From IMG/VR virus record IMGVR_UViG_3300022413_000017, positions 1-44,833 of that record: DNA of 44,833 nt, one strand, 5' to 3'. The notes under the pieces are model-generated. The model did not search any database. It saw nothing but the letters and a program-made list of their open reading frames with translations, and was not told where the DNA came from. A program made the position numbers and the translations under genes. This stretch comes from a virus. Positions 15,471 to 24,480 of the stretch are shown here, in pieces (the stretch's first letter is position 1; each line of letters opens with the position of its first letter).

Positions 15471-17161
15471 GTGATCAACAGCCTGACTGGCTCATGGCAC
15501 CCCCGAGCATGGGGGAGTGGGGTCAGCGTTGGGACCAGTGGATGCAGGAACTGGTGGGGCGGATCAACACCAACTCCCCCACCCCTGCTCCGGATCCCCC
15601 GTTCCACTCCGTGGCCTTCCGCTCTCAGAACACCCTGGCCACCGCTGGAGCCCCCAACCACGTACTCGGGGCCTTGGGCTACACCGGCAGCTACCCCATC
15701 ACACGATCACAGCTCGACGGCATCCTCGACGACTGGGTGAGCTCCACCGGGGGCACCACTCGCAACGTCACAAGCTCCGGAACCTGGACCACGGCCATGA
15801 ACAACGCTGTGCCCGGGGACTTGGTGCGGGTGACCACGGGGTTCGATCCTGCCCCGGGGGTGAACGCACGAGGAGCCCTCTACGGGATCTCCGGTGCCAA
15901 CCTCACCGCCTCTCCCAGTGATCTGGGTGGGACGGCCGGTCTACCGATCATCGTGACCTGCGCCGACGGGGTCTACCTCGACGACAACGACACCTCGAGC
16001 AACGAGGCCATTCTCGATCTCCAGAACTGTCGCCATGTGTGGGCTGTCGGCTTCAACGTGCGGGACGGCCAGTTCGGCATCCGTGCCCAGAACTGGGGAG
16101 GTACTGCCTCCAACCCCGCCTACATCGCCTACTGCGACGTCGACAACATCGGTGACGCCGGCATCGCAGCGCAGGGCTGGTGGCAGGCCATTGCTGACTC
16201 CGGGGGCACACCTCCAGCGGGGACTGGGAACGAGTGGGGCTACTCGGAGTACTTCGTGATCGAGGAGAACACGATCGACGGAGTCGGAGTCCGGACCGGT
16301 GTAGCACCAGGCGAGGGGATCTACCTCGGTTACGGAGCCGGTGGTAGCCACAAGAGCTACGCCCAGTACGCCTGGGTGCGGGGCAACTCCGTCACCGACT
16401 ACACCTCCGATGGCATCGATGTGAAGCCCGGGGCCTGGAATATCTTCATCACCGACAATGACATCTTCATCGGCCACGCCAACAGCGGTGCCGCCATGCA
16501 GATCTACTACGTGGACTCCTCCACCACGGATCGGGACGGCACGCTCTTCGATCGGGACCCCGAGATCTACATCGAGGGCAACCGGGTGTGGGACCTCGAC
16601 ACCACCAACGTGGACGCTGGCTCTGTTCACTACATGCTCCAGTTCTCCGTGTCGGGGATTCGATGTGCCAACAACGTCTTCTGGGCCTGGCCCCAAACAG
16701 GCACTCACCCCGCTGTTCGAGCTCGAACCGAAGCTGGGGCCAACGACACCGAGGCCATAGCGGAGTGGCGTACCGACCCGACCTGGTTCGTCAACAACAC
16801 CTTCTGGTGCGACGACACCTTCCAATCAGCAGGCTATGGAGCCGGACCCACCGCCTTCCCCTCCACCATCACCGACACCTTCGACCTGAGGAACAACCTC
16901 TGCGATCAGGCATCCCCCGCTGATGGGGAGGTAGATGCTGCGGCTACCGACTTCATCGCCACTGTGCCGGCCATCGGGGTAGCGGGTGACGCCGAGTGGT
17001 CGACCTACGGGAAGGGATCAGCATTCGATCTGGCCACCCCATCAATCCACTCAGGTACAGGTGAATCAGTCAGCGATCTCTCCTTCTACATCGCCGCCGA
17101 CATCGCCGGACGTACGATCCCCAACCCCCCAGCCCCGGGAGCATTCCAGCCCTTCAGCTAA
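15467..17161 (+). CDS. right-handed beta-helix tailspike
   Basis: The product is 564 residues from TTG 15467, chosen because GGGAGGAG lies 6 nt upstream; longer in-frame extension would bury the start inside the previous gene. Residues 1-40 (PSMGEWGQRWDQWMQELVGRINTN) look like a virion-attachment helix. From ~90 on, the chain shows pectate-lyase-like beta-helix rungs: IIVTCADGVYLDDND, VWAVGFNVRDGQFGI, YFVIEENTIDGVGV, YAWVRGNSVTDYTSDGIDVK, NIFITDNDIFIG, EIYIEGNRVWDL. This fold is typical of tailspikes that bind or cleave surface polysaccharide. Catalytic residues cannot be assigned from sequence alone. It is a strong host-range determinant candidate. Confidence 0.85.
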   Translation: MSDQQPDWLMAPPSMGEWGQRWDQWMQELVGRINTNSPTPAPDPPFHSVAFRSQNTLATAGAPNHVLGALGYTGSYPITRSQLDGILDDWVSSTGGTTRNVTSSGTWTTAMNNAVPGDLVRVTTGFDPAPGVNARGALYGISGANLTASPSDLGGTAGLPIIVTCADGVYLDDNDTSSNEAILDLQNCRHVWAVGFNVRDGQFGIRAQNWGGTASNPAYIAYCDVDNIGDAGIAAQGWWQAIADSGGTPPAGTGNEWGYSEYFVIEENTIDGVGVRTGVAPGEGIYLGYGAGGSHKSYAQYAWVRGNSVTDYTSDGIDVKPGAWNIFITDNDIFIGHANSGAAMQIYYVDSSTTDRDGTLFDRDPEIYIEGNRVWDLDTTNVDAGSVHYMLQFSVSGIRCANNVFWAWPQTGTHPAVRARTEAGANDTEAIAEWRTDPTWFVNNTFWCDDTFQSAGYGAGPTAFPSTITDTFDLRNNLCDQASPADGEVDAAATDFIATVPAIGVAGDAEWSTYGKGSAFDLATPSIHSGTGESVSDLSFYIAADIAGRTIPNPPAPGAFQPFS

Positions 17162-17170
17162 GGTGTGAGC

Positions 17171-17857
17171 ATGAGCATCCTCGACTCAGATCCTGGGTTC
17201 CAGGCGTTTCTCCGAACGCTTCAGAGTCGTCGAGCCATGACCGAGGCAGAGCGCCTTCGTCGACTGGCAGCCCTTCGTGCATCCCACGCCATCCAGATGT
17301 CTGAGTTCTCCAACGCCCAGGAGCGGGGACTTGACGATGTCAACGATGAGTTCGGGTCTCGTGGCATGTTCCGCTCCGGTGGTCGACTGGAGGAGCGGGC
17401 AGATCTGATCCAGCAGATCAACGAACAGCGGGCTCGGTCGGAGTTCAACCTGGCGGAGGGGTCCTCCGAGGCCAACCGTCAGGCGCAGAATGTACTGGCC
17501 GAGCTGGCCCAGTCGAGGGCCGAGCAGGAGATATCGGCCCGGGCTCGGATCGCTGATCGTGAGTTCCAGATGGCCAGCCAGGCTCGGGCCGAGGCCCTGG
17601 CCAAGCAACAGCGGGACGACTGGCTGGCTGAGCAGGCCAGACTGCAGGCGCTCTACAACTCCAGCGGTGGGGGAAGCGGTGGAGGCGGTGGAGGCGGTGG
17701 TGGGTCCTTGATCTACTCCCCACCTGCAAGGAGGACGCCCACATCGACAATGGTTCTCACCCCGGGACCGGTAACACCCAAGTACACACCCAGATTGGTG
17801 GCCCGCCCGCCGAAGCCTGCGCCTGAGCACCGCACTGGGACCACGAGGTACTTCTGA
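17171..17857 (+). CDS. internal virion (ejection) protein, coiled coil with Gly-rich linker
   Basis: The product is 228 residues from ATG 17171, which has AAGG 7 nt upstream; GTG 17165 is an alternative. Residues ~15-160 form a long Ala/Glu/Arg-rich helix (ERLRRLAALRASHAIQMSEFSNAQERGLDD..EEISARARIADREFQMASQARAEALAKQQ). A Gly-Ser linker (G-rich, about residues 162-176) and a Pro-rich basic tail ending TGTTRYF follow. This is the composition of podovirus internal core proteins that are ejected with DNA. The stop overlaps the next ATG. Confidence 0.65.
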   Translation: MSILDSDPGFQAFLRTLQSRRAMTEAERLRRLAALRASHAIQMSEFSNAQERGLDDVNDEFGSRGMFRSGGRLEERADLIQQINEQRARSEFNLAEGSSEANRQAQNVLAELAQSRAEQEISARARIADREFQMASQARAEALAKQQRDDWLAEQARLQALYNSSGGGSGGGGGGGGGSLIYSPPARRTPTSTMVLTPGPVTPKYTPRLVARPPKPAPEHRTGTTRYF

Positions 17858-18600
17858 TGGCACTCTCCTCGACGCCCAAGAATCCCTACTCCAGTGGTGA
17901 GCAGGCTCAGAACATCCGAGCTGAGAAGATCAAGGTGCTCACCGCCGTGGCCGAGCTTGGCACCGAGGGCTACGAGATCTACGACCAAGCCCGCCAAGCA
18001 ATCCAAGAGGCCAAGGGCGACACACCCAAGGCCATCTCCTCACATGCCCCAGTAGCTCTCATCCAGTCCATCTCCGACCGACACACCGAGCACCTCGACG
18101 TGGCCATGGCCGCCATCAAGTCCCTTCGTGAAGCCGAGGGGGCCTACTACGGCACGGCCTCCAGCAGCATCGGGACCTACATGGACCAGGCCGCTGCTGA
18201 CCGTTCAGGCGCTACCCAATATGGTCAGAATCTGGACATGTTCGAGAGCCGTGGCCGTGAGCTCCAGCTGAACACCCGCCCCTATGCACTCCGGGCTCGA
18301 CCTCCTGTCCGGAGTGGTGGTGGCGGGGGCGGGGGCAGGCGTGGGGGTTCCGGATCTGGGTTCTCCGGGGCCCTCACCGTGCCCCAGGGGACACTCGAGG
18401 ACTACACCGGGGTGACCCTCGGCGGCGACATTGGACGTCTCGCCAGTTCATCTATCCGGAACATCCAGGCCATGGCCGGATCGGGATCCTCTCGACCCTC
18501 AACCAGCGTGGCTGGGTTCCAGCTCAGGGGTGTACGACCAAAGGCCAAGCAGCCACAGCTGTCACCCGGGGTGCGGTCCTTCATGTCCAGATTCCGCTGA
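17857..18600 (+). CDS. internal virion (ejection) protein with Gly-rich segment
   Basis: The product has 247 residues. Residues 15-140 are helical (AEKIKVLTAVAELGTEGYEIYDQARQAIQEAK..HTEHLDVAMAAIKSLREAEGAYYG). A run of glycines and arginines (RSGGGGGGGRRGGSGSG) then leads into a Ser-rich C-terminus ending VRSFMSRFR. Like the preceding gene it combines a coil with a Gly-rich linker and sits just before the giant ejection protein, so a role in the internal core is inferred. No enzyme motif is seen. Confidence 0.65.
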   Translation: MALSSTPKNPYSSGEQAQNIRAEKIKVLTAVAELGTEGYEIYDQARQAIQEAKGDTPKAISSHAPVALIQSISDRHTEHLDVAMAAIKSLREAEGAYYGTASSSIGTYMDQAAADRSGATQYGQNLDMFESRGRELQLNTRPYALRARPPVRSGGGGGGGRRGGSGSGFSGALTVPQGTLEDYTGVTLGGDIGRLASSSIRNIQAMAGSGSSRPSTSVAGFQLRGVRPKAKQPQLSPGVRSFMSRFR

Positions 18601-18634
18601 CAGGGCCAAACTCCCACTGTTGTAGCCTGTAGTC

Positions 18635-21600
18635 GTGGCTGACGACGAGGACATCCTGAAGCAGATCATCAGGACCGCCAAGACTGTCCCCGGAGCGACG
18701 GCCCGAGCCAAGGGGTTCGCACCCACAGCCAAGGACGCTGTCCTCGAACAAGCCACGCCGGTCACTCGGGTACCCAACACCACCCCCCTCAACTACCAGC
18801 AGTACTCCCAACGAGCGGCCGTCTACACGGACAACCCCCTCACTGAGCAGGAGTTCAACCAGTTGGCTCGGAGCGATGAGCCAGCTCGGTTCTACGCTGC
18901 GGCCCAGGAGAAGCAGGTACAGCGCACTGCAGAAGAGCAGGCGTACCAGCGCCTGGTGCAGAAGTACGAGCCCATGCGACTCCAGCAGGAGTCCATGGCC
19001 GTGGTTGAACGAGCCCAGGAAGCCCTCCGCAAGTCCGGCCAAGGTGAGCAGCTGACCGCCGAGAACTTCCAGGACATCGCCTACACCGCCGCCGCTCTTC
19101 TCATGATCGAGGGCGACAGCGAGGACGAGCAGGCCGCCCGAGCTCAAGGTGCCCAGATCCTGTCCGAGCACAGTGCCCGTCTCGCCCCACACCTCGAGGC
19201 TCGACTGGGACCTGACTGGCTGTCAAGCCAACAAGAGCACATACAGCAGGTGCTGGAGGAGGGGCCACCCCAGGGTGAGGGGAAGATGGCCAGCTTCCTC
19301 AACTTCCCGCTGGTCAAGATCCCGCTCCAGTTCTTGGAGACCCTGAACGACGTTGAACAGGGCTACCTCCACACCATCGCCGGGATCGCGGGCGCTGTCG
19401 GCCAGGGATTCGATGCGTTCGTGGGTGGTAGTGAAGAGAACCAGATTGCCGGGGACTACCTGAAGCACGCCGGAAGCTCTGCTCTGCGCACCATCGGCTC
19501 AGTGGGGAACTTCCCCGCCAGACTTGCTGGCAAGGAGAACCCATACGGCATCAGCCCCTCCCGTGGTATCACTACAGCTGACGGTGTGTGGGTGCCCGAT
19601 GCTGACCTGTCGGGGGACGCCAACCTGCGGGAGTTCGCCGGCATCGACCCCGAAGCCGGGGGATTCTTGGGGGATGTCGCCGACTTGGTCGGCATGATCC
19701 TCATCGACCCCCTCACCTGGACGACCCTCGGCACCAACACCTCATCCAAGGTGGCCATCTCGGCACTACGTCAGAGCCCTGAAAGGTTGGCCCAAGTGGC
19801 TGGCCAACGAATGCGCAACGGGGCCCGCTTCGCCGATCTCGAGGACGTGTACCAATTGTCCGCCCGGCAAGCATTCACGCAGTACCAGAAGAGGGCGGTG
19901 GCCAACCCATCCAACTGGCAGCTGGTGAAGAAGAACTTCCGACGTCACCCCAGTGAGGTGCTCCAACACCTGACCAAGGAGATCGACAACACCGAGAAGC
20001 TCACCGAAGCCTTGATCAAGTCTCGAGTGGACCGGATGATGAAGGCCACTGAGCGGGGACTGTTCCCCGCTATCAGAATCGGCAACCGCCCGATTGTCCC
20101 CCTCACCCGCTTCTACGACACGCTCGGGTTCATAGACACTCGACTAGCTCGGGGGGATGCCTGGGTAGACGAGGTGCGCCACATCGCTGATGTCAAGAGC
20201 CCCGACGAGCTGCTCCACTTCATCAGGACCTACGAGGGGTCAGCTCTACCAGAGGAGCTCCACGACCAGATCCGCAAGTGGTCGGTGTTCACCGAACGCC
20301 TAGACGAGGACCCCTATGGCTTCCTCGATGAGGTACTGCAACGCACCCCCGGGCCCTCCCGTCAGGTAGGTGACGATGCCATCGACGCCGCCGCCCGGGA
20401 GGTGTCCCAGCGTCCGGACGATGTCTTCGACTCCCTGGAACAGTTCGGTCGACTACTGCTCGGGGACGATGCCGTGGCCGACTGGCGACGCTGGTACGAC
20501 GAGGAGTGGGCCTACGACGCCCGCTACATCTTCGACGACGCCGCCCCACCCACCGGCAGGCTCAGTGACCCCGTCGATGCCATCCGTCAACAAGCTGTCG
20601 ATGCTCCCCTGCTGCGGGTGGTTGAGGCCCTCAATCCCTTCGATCTCAGTGATCTCGCTCGGGCCAGAGTGCTCCGGAACATCGATGTGTTCCAGAAGCC
20701 CACGATCCTCATGCCCAAGGAGACCTTCGGGGTGAAGGGACTCCGGTCCCTAACGCTCCGAGAGGACACAATTGGGCATTGGCTGCGCCGAATCTCTGAC
20801 ACGTTCAGCCCTCGGGCCCCCCTCCGTAGAGCCCAGGCACTGGGCGATGACATCGCTCTTGACATCGAGAATCTCACGGCCATAGAACGTGCCAAGCGGG
20901 AAGCGGTAACCGACCATGTCAACAGACTAGGCATCCACAACGGCCGCAGTAAGCTCTACGACGATGCCGCCGAGGAGATGGCCGCTCGAACTCCGGGGTC
21001 CGAGGATCTCGACCGCTGGCTCAACGATGCGCTCTCTCGATCTCCAGATCAGATCGATGATCTGATCGAGAGCACCGCCCGCGATGGGTTGGAGAACAGC
21101 GCAACCCTGCTTCAGGTGCTGCGGGACGTACGACAGGACATCTTCGACCTCTCCATCGCCGCTGGTTTCGATGAGCAGGTGATGTTGGAGCTCAAGGGCT
21201 ACCTGCCTCGGGCGCACACGGAGGAAGCTATCAAGTGGGCCCGCCGCCAGGCCAGCAGGGGAGTGAACCGGGAACAGGCCAAAGTCATGAGGAAGCTGGG
21301 ACTCCTGGGCGACACCGAGGACGTAGGTATGTTCCGGGCCAACCCCCTGGAACAGGCCGGCCATGCCCGAGGCCGTTCCTTCATGCGTGACACCCAGAAC
21401 ATCTTCGAGGTGAATGAGGCAGCCGAGAAGATGCTGCGAGAGTCCGGCCTCAGCGGGACCGACGGGTTCAAGCTGTATGAGGACAACCCCGTCCGAGCCA
21501 TGCTCTTCCGCTCGAGAGAGGCACACGAGGCCCGGGCATGGATGGACATGATCCGGGGGATGACCGATCTCACCGACATCGATGGTCGACCCCTGGCCTA

Positions 21601-24130
21601 CATTGCCCGCAACTCTGACGACAACACCTCCACCCTGTTGCGTAAGTCGATGGATGACAAGGACTTCGCCAGGACCGGGGCGGACTACCGCATGCGGGAG
21701 CTGCCCGACGGCACCCAGTACTGGATGCGGACTGAGATCGATGACGAAATCTCTCGAGTGATCAGGATCGTTCGAGATCCCAACGCCCTGAACTGGCTGC
21801 AACGGGGTCTCACCGGTTGGAACAACGTGTGGGGGGCCTGGGCCACGGTGCCCCTCGTGGGGGGCTTCGGATTCCACGCCCGGAACGCTGTCGGCAACAT
21901 CTTCAACATGATGCTGGCCGGCTTCAGGAGCCCTGGCGCTTTCAAGGAGGCATTCGACCTCCAGCGGCTGTACGCCAATGCCCGCAAGGCCATCGACTCA
22001 GAGCACATCACGTTGCCTGACGCCCTGCGCAAGCTCGGAGCCACCCCCGCCGAGGTCGACATGCTGACCGAGGCCCGCAAGTTCGGCATCCTCGGTGGCC
22101 AGGTGGCCGACATCTTCACCGCCTCCGACACCCTCAAGGGCGCTGGCAAGGGGCTCGCCAACAAGGCCAACCTCAACCCCTTCGACCAGGAGCACATCCT
22201 CCTGCGCTCCGGTCGCACCATTGGTTCTGCGATCGAGAACAACGCCAGGCTGGCCCTCTTCATCGACGGTCGAATCAACAAGGGCATGAACGGGGTGGAT
22301 GCAGCCAAGCGGGTGCGCACCTTCCTGTTCGACTACGGAGACCTGACCGGGGCAGAGACCGCCTACCTTCGCATGTTCAACCGGTTCTACACTTTCGCCC
22401 GCAAGAACACTGCGCTCCAGGCCCGAATCATCATGACGCAGCCGGGCAAGGTGATGAACGCCCAGCGGGTGGTCGAGGAGTTCGAGCGCCAGGTCCTGGG
22501 CTTCGGGGGGTACGACGAGGATGGTCGAGTGGACCCGGGGGCCATCCTCCCCGGAGGTGAGCGCATCCCCAGCTGGGTGCCCTCCACCATGGGTCTCTAC
22601 ACCAACGAGCAGGGGCACAAGCTTGTTGCTGGTGTGGACTCCCCCTTCGTTGCTTCGGCCGAGGTCATCGACTCCCTAGCCTCCGCCCTCAAGTCCCCCT
22701 TCGCCTTCGCCTACCAACAAGGTGGGGACCGAGACAGCCTCGAGTTCGCTCAACGTTCCGAGATCTACCGGGAACAGCTGAGCAATGCCTTGGCCCTGCT
22801 GAGTGGCGGGCCCGTAGAGTCCGTCAAGACTTTCGCCGAGCAGGCCACCCAGGAGGATCTCTTCATCGGAGGATCTCTGGCCGACATCGACAAGGACTGG
22901 CTCGATGGATACCTGCGGCTGGTGGACATGTTCATCCCCGCCGCCACCAAGGTGAAGCGGGAGGTCGAGTACTCCGACGACTACTACAACGCCCTCCTCA
23001 ACAAGTACGGGGGTCGGACTCCCCCAGACGACGAAGTGCTGGAGAGTGCCCGACTGCTCAACACCCTGCTCGGTTTCACCGCTGTGACTGGGATGTCCGA
23101 TCCCGACCAGATCACCCGCAACATGAACAGTCTCACCTACGAGCTGAGCGAGTCCCTCGGGGAGACGCAGCGTCGACTCGGCTCCGATGTGGTGCCCAGT
23201 ATCGACGACCTCATGAAGGCCGGCGAGGCGTACACCGAGAACCGGGCTGTTGAGTACCTGATCTACAACACCCTCGATGGGGAACCACTGTCAGCTGAGG
23301 AACGCCAAGACCTGATGGGGATGGTGCCCAACACCGTGCTGGAAGCCTATGGCATCAACGTGCCAGGGGGTGAGCGGGCGGAGTTCGACGAGAAGGAGAA
23401 GGCTCGCAGGATTCAGGAGATCATGTCGGCGCTCCAGGCCCTGGGCAAGCCAGTGACCAAGGAGATGGAGTACGAGCTCCTCCTTCGGGAGTCAGGTGCC
23501 TTCGTTCGCCACGTCAGGGAGTTGGGTATCGAGCCCAGCTTCCAGCGCAACCGGTACCTGTCTGGCGGCCCGGAGCAGACCGAGGAAGAGCTCTACCAGC
23601 AGAGCGTCTACCGACTCACCACTCTGGCTGACTTCATGGGCACCTCGATCCTCGATATCCAGCAGACCTTCCCCATGCTCGAAGAGTACGAGCGCATGGT
23701 GCGGGACATGCGAGAAGCCGGCTACGCCGACGGCCTCATCTACCAGGAGCTCCTCAGCAAGATGAATCGCCAGGAGCAGGCCATGATCGCCGGGGAAGAC
23801 TCCCTGACCAAGACCCGCAGCTACGAGCTGATGACCCCAGACGAGCTCATCAAGTTCCAGCAGAAGTGGTCGGCCAAGAAGGCCGAGCTGTTGGTGACCA
23901 TGATCGTCGGGTTCGGCTACCCCCCGACTCAGGAGCAGCTGGACGAGTGGATGAGCGAAGTGATGTTCACCGCTCCCGAGCAGCGTGCCCTCGGATTCGA
24001 CAACTACACCGCCCCGTCGGCGGAGAACATCACCCCCGATGAGATCTACGACGCCCGGCTACAGCAGAAGCTGAACGCCATCGGTGAGACCGAGTCGGGG
24101 ATTCCGTTCCTCGCCGGATTGGGGCAGTAG
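18635..24130 (+). CDS. giant internal virion/ejection protein
   Basis: The product has 1831 residues, the largest complete gene here. It starts at GTG with a poor ribosome site. Most of it is alpha-helical and charged. A Gly/hydrophobic segment near residues 1065-1100 (VWGAWATVPLVGGFGFHARN) could insert in a membrane. Residues ~1228-1262 (TFLFDYGDLTGAETAYLRMFNRFYTFARKNTALQ) match a motif recurring in large phage internal proteins and polyvalent proteins ('LFDY-x-D-L-T .. E .. FYTFxRKN'). No lysozyme or transglycosylase motif and no protease site were recognised. A T7 gp16-like role in DNA ejection through the cell envelope is inferred. Confidence 0.75.
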   Translation: MADDEDILKQIIRTAKTVPGATARAKGFAPTAKDAVLEQATPVTRVPNTTPLNYQQYSQRAAVYTDNPLTEQEFNQLARSDEPARFYAAAQEKQVQRTAEEQAYQRLVQKYEPMRLQQESMAVVERAQEALRKSGQGEQLTAENFQDIAYTAAALLMIEGDSEDEQAARAQGAQILSEHSARLAPHLEARLGPDWLSSQQEHIQQVLEEGPPQGEGKMASFLNFPLVKIPLQFLETLNDVEQGYLHTIAGIAGAVGQGFDAFVGGSEENQIAGDYLKHAGSSALRTIGSVGNFPARLAGKENPYGISPSRGITTADGVWVPDADLSGDANLREFAGIDPEAGGFLGDVADLVGMILIDPLTWTTLGTNTSSKVAISALRQSPERLAQVAGQRMRNGARFADLEDVYQLSARQAFTQYQKRAVANPSNWQLVKKNFRRHPSEVLQHLTKEIDNTEKLTEALIKSRVDRMMKATERGLFPAIRIGNRPIVPLTRFYDTLGFIDTRLARGDAWVDEVRHIADVKSPDELLHFIRTYEGSALPEELHDQIRKWSVFTERLDEDPYGFLDEVLQRTPGPSRQVGDDAIDAAAREVSQRPDDVFDSLEQFGRLLLGDDAVADWRRWYDEEWAYDARYIFDDAAPPTGRLSDPVDAIRQQAVDAPLLRVVEALNPFDLSDLARARVLRNIDVFQKPTILMPKETFGVKGLRSLTLREDTIGHWLRRISDTFSPRAPLRRAQALGDDIALDIENLTAIERAKREAVTDHVNRLGIHNGRSKLYDDAAEEMAARTPGSEDLDRWLNDALSRSPDQIDDLIESTARDGLENSATLLQVLRDVRQDIFDLSIAAGFDEQVMLELKGYLPRAHTEEAIKWARRQASRGVNREQAKVMRKLGLLGDTEDVGMFRANPLEQAGHARGRSFMRDTQNIFEVNEAAEKMLRESGLSGTDGFKLYEDNPVRAMLFRSREAHEARAWMDMIRGMTDLTDIDGRPLAYIARNSDDNTSTLLRKSMDDKDFARTGADYRMRELPDGTQYWMRTEIDDEISRVIRIVRDPNALNWLQRGLTGWNNVWGAWATVPLVGGFGFHARNAVGNIFNMMLAGFRSPGAFKEAFDLQRLYANARKAIDSEHITLPDALRKLGATPAEVDMLTEARKFGILGGQVADIFTASDTLKGAGKGLANKANLNPFDQEHILLRSGRTIGSAIENNARLALFIDGRINKGMNGVDAAKRVRTFLFDYGDLTGAETAYLRMFNRFYTFARKNTALQARIIMTQPGKVMNAQRVVEEFERQVLGFGGYDEDGRVDPGAILPGGERIPSWVPSTMGLYTNEQGHKLVAGVDSPFVASAEVIDSLASALKSPFAFAYQQGGDRDSLEFAQRSEIYREQLSNALALLSGGPVESVKTFAEQATQEDLFIGGSLADIDKDWLDGYLRLVDMFIPAATKVKREVEYSDDYYNALLNKYGGRTPPDDEVLESARLLNTLLGFTAVTGMSDPDQITRNMNSLTYELSESLGETQRRLGSDVVPSIDDLMKAGEAYTENRAVEYLIYNTLDGEPLSAEERQDLMGMVPNTVLEAYGINVPGGERAEFDEKEKARRIQEIMSALQALGKPVTKEMEYELLLRESGAFVRHVRELGIEPSFQRNRYLSGGPEQTEEELYQQSVYRLTTLADFMGTSILDIQQTFPMLEEYERMVRDMREAGYADGLIYQELLSKMNRQEQAMIAGEDSLTKTRSYELMTPDELIKFQQKWSAKKAELLVTMIVGFGYPPTQEQLDEWMSEVMFTAPEQRALGFDNYTAPSAENITPDEIYDARLQQKLNAIGETESGIPFLAGLGQ

Positions 24131-24142
24131 CTGGGTTGAGAA

Positions 24143-24167
24143 CCCTCCCCCAGCGGATAGGGGAGGG
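24143..24167. terminator. bidirectional GC hairpin between convergent operons
   Basis: CCCTCCCC (24143-24150) pairs perfectly with GGGGAGGG (24160-24167) around a 9-nt loop. It lies between the plus-strand stop at 24130 and the minus-strand stop at 24176, where both operons end. There is no U-tract, as is common in high-GC actinobacterial hosts. Confidence 0.75.
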
Positions 24168-24175
24168 CCCTCAGA

Positions 24176-24478
24176 TCAGTAGCCGAACACCATCACGTGG
24201 ACGGTGGTGGATGACTGGTCAGCGGTGACCGTCTCAACCTCGGTGGTCAGATCCACCAACTGCAGCTTCGAGTTGGCGACGTCCCAATGAGGGATGTGGT
24301 CCGTAGCCCCACCGGCATTGGTCACCAGCACGTGCTGGATGCTGGTGGGAAGTCCAAAGTCCGCTGGGGTGATGGCCTCCCCACCTGCTGGATAGGCGTT
24401 GTCGAAGGTCACCAAGCCGAACCAGTAGCGCTTGTCGCCCATGAAGCCCATGTCAGTCTTCGCATAGGTGAGAGCCAT
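24176..24478 (-). CDS. small capsid-associated (decoration-like) protein
   Basis: The product is 100 residues from the ATG at 24478; the frame is open upstream into the capsid gene but has no site there. The sequence (GDKRYWFGLVTFDNAYPAGGEAITPADFGLPTSIQHVLV...VANSKLQLVDLTTEVETVTADQSSTTVHVMVFGY) follows a common pattern of short beta-rich proteins encoded just after phage capsid genes. A capsid surface role is inferred. It ends the minus-strand operon. Confidence 0.7.
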   Translation of the reverse strand: MALTYAKTDMGFMGDKRYWFGLVTFDNAYPAGGEAITPADFGLPTSIQHVLVTNAGGATDHIPHWDVANSKLQLVDLTTEVETVTADQSSTTVHVMVFGY

Positions 24479-24480
24479 GA

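Noticed and set aside
15941-16825. Minus-strand open frame (294 codons) inside the tailspike gene
   Set aside because: It is the shadow of the beta-helix gene, Val/Gly-rich, with no start signal.
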